Shown here piece after piece: positions 13,732-14,410 of a stretch of 14,410 nucleotides of DNA (positions within the stretch are counted from its first letter, which is position 1; each line of letters begins with the position of its first letter). The position numbers and the translations under genes are program-made. This stretch comes from CAYOLL01 sp964404765 [NCBI: uncultured Gemmatimonadota bacterium] (GTDB lineage: Bacteria; 4572-55): the NCBI GenBank assembly GCA_964404765.1, contig CAYOLL010000153.1:1-14410 (forward strand), given 5' to 3'. The notes beneath the pieces are model-generated. The model ran no database searches and had not been told where the DNA came from. It saw only the letters and a program-made list of their open reading frames with translations.

Positions 13732-14410
13732 CTACCCTTCAATTAGGCCGAATTTTTTGCCGACTTTGCGGAAGATTTCCAGCACCCGGTCCAATTGCTC
13801 ATCGGTGTGCGTGGCCATGTAGCTAGTGCGCAGCATGGAACGGTTGGCCGGGACAGCCGGAGCAATCACAGGATTGACAAAAACGCCTTCCCGGAGAAGT
13901 TCCTGCGCCATTAGAATCGTGTTCATCCGGTCGCCGCCGATGATGATTGGAATCACGGGTGTTACACTATTGCCGGTGTCAAAACCCATTGAGCGATATC
14001 CGGCCCGCATCCGCTCAACATTTTTCCACAGGCGATCAATGCGCTCCGGCTCGCTTTCCATAATTTCCAGCGCGGCCATCGCCGCGGCAGCGTTGGAAGC
14101 GGGAATGGAAGCGCTAAAGATCAATGAGCGGGCATGATGCTTAATGTAGTGGACAACTTGTTCTGCGCCGGCGACAAATCCGCCCAATGACGCAAAGGAT
14201 TTGCTAAATGTGCCTACAATCAGGTCAATTCCATCGTCTACGCCAAAATGCGCCGCTGTCCCGCGCCCGCCGCCCATGACCCCGATGGAATGGGCATCGT
14301 CTACCAGAATAGGGGCGTTGTATTTGCGGCAGACCTCAATAAGCTGCGGCAATGGGGCCAGATCGCCTTCCATGCTAAAGACACCCTCTACGGCAACCAC
14401 CCCATCCGCT
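13732..14410 (-). CDS. Alpha-oxoamine synthase, serine palmitoyltransferase-like (partial, 5' end outside window)
   Basis: The C-terminal ~226 residues of a PLP-dependent enzyme that joins an amino acid to an acyl thioester with loss of CO2. The frame is open to the window edge, and the GTG at 14400 is internal, since GVFSMEGD is mid-protein in this family. Visible landmarks are VDDAHSIGV (PLP-pyridine aspartate and stacking region), TFSKS with the Schiff-base lysine codon at 14200-14202, FASLGGFVAG, and ARSLIFSASIPASNAAA. DDAHSIGV and SKSFASLGGF are closer to serine palmitoyltransferases than to Kbl or BioF as I know them, but 8-amino-7-oxononanoate synthase cannot be excluded from half a protein. 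No membrane segment is seen. It is the upstream gene of the pair with the GNAT protein. Confidence 0.85.
   Translation of the reverse strand, partial: ADGVVAVEGVFSMEGDLAPLPQLIEVCRKYNAPILVDDAHSIGVMGGGRGTAAHFGVDDGIDLIVGTFSKSFASLGGFVAGAEQVVHYIKHHARSLIFSASIPASNAAAAMAALEIMESEPERIDRLWKNVERMRAGYRSMGFDTGNSVTPVIPIIIGGDRMNTILMAQELLREGVFVNPVIAPAVPANRSMLRTSYMATHTDEQLDRVLEIFRKVGKKFGLIEG

Overview
The window is bacterial chromosome of roughly even GC. The organism is probably a free-living Gram-negative. The reasons are secreted proteins with N-terminal signal sequences, a large periplasmic TPR protein, and an alpha-oxoamine synthase of the serine palmitoyltransferase type, which suggests a sphingolipid maker. 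The mix fits the broad FCB-like or candidate-phylum bacteria (Calditrichota/KSB1-like), but nothing here fixes the taxon.

Layout. On the minus strand, 164-970 is a small class I SAM methyltransferase and 1308-3920 a secreted M1 zinc aminopeptidase. On the plus strand, 4424-6094 is an arginyl-tRNA synthetase homologue whose HIGH and KMSKR signatures are both destroyed, and 6488-9520 is a periplasmic protein made almost wholly of TPR repeats. On the minus strand, 10145-12385 is a membrane-anchored NACHT NTPase fused to a C-terminal FGE-sulfatase (C-type-lectin-like) domain. Finally, 12601-13725 (GNAT-like acyltransferase) and 13732 to the window edge (serine palmitoyltransferase-like, cut off) form a tight minus-strand pair that may make sphingolipid precursors.

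The most interesting locus is the NACHT-FGE gene. Its last ~30 codons look like the variable region of a diversity-generating retroelement (DGR): the positions expected to vary are all NNY codons, set in a fixed frame of residues. No reverse transcriptase or template repeat lies in the window, so diversification, if it happens, would be driven from elsewhere. The gene would then be a STAND-type sensor with a hypermutable ligand-binding tip. The same gene carries an in-frame 31-bp perfect palindrome that looks like an inserted repeat.

The intergenic DNA is unusually rich in small palindromic elements. There are four MITE-like or nested inverted-repeat elements: 4049-4159, 4258-4390, 6091-6227 and 9711-9950. 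The last has 22-bp ends and a perfect 8-bp target duplication. There are also several short dispersed repeat families. One element sits between a good promoter and the start of the ArgRS-like gene, and another overlaps that gene's stop codon.
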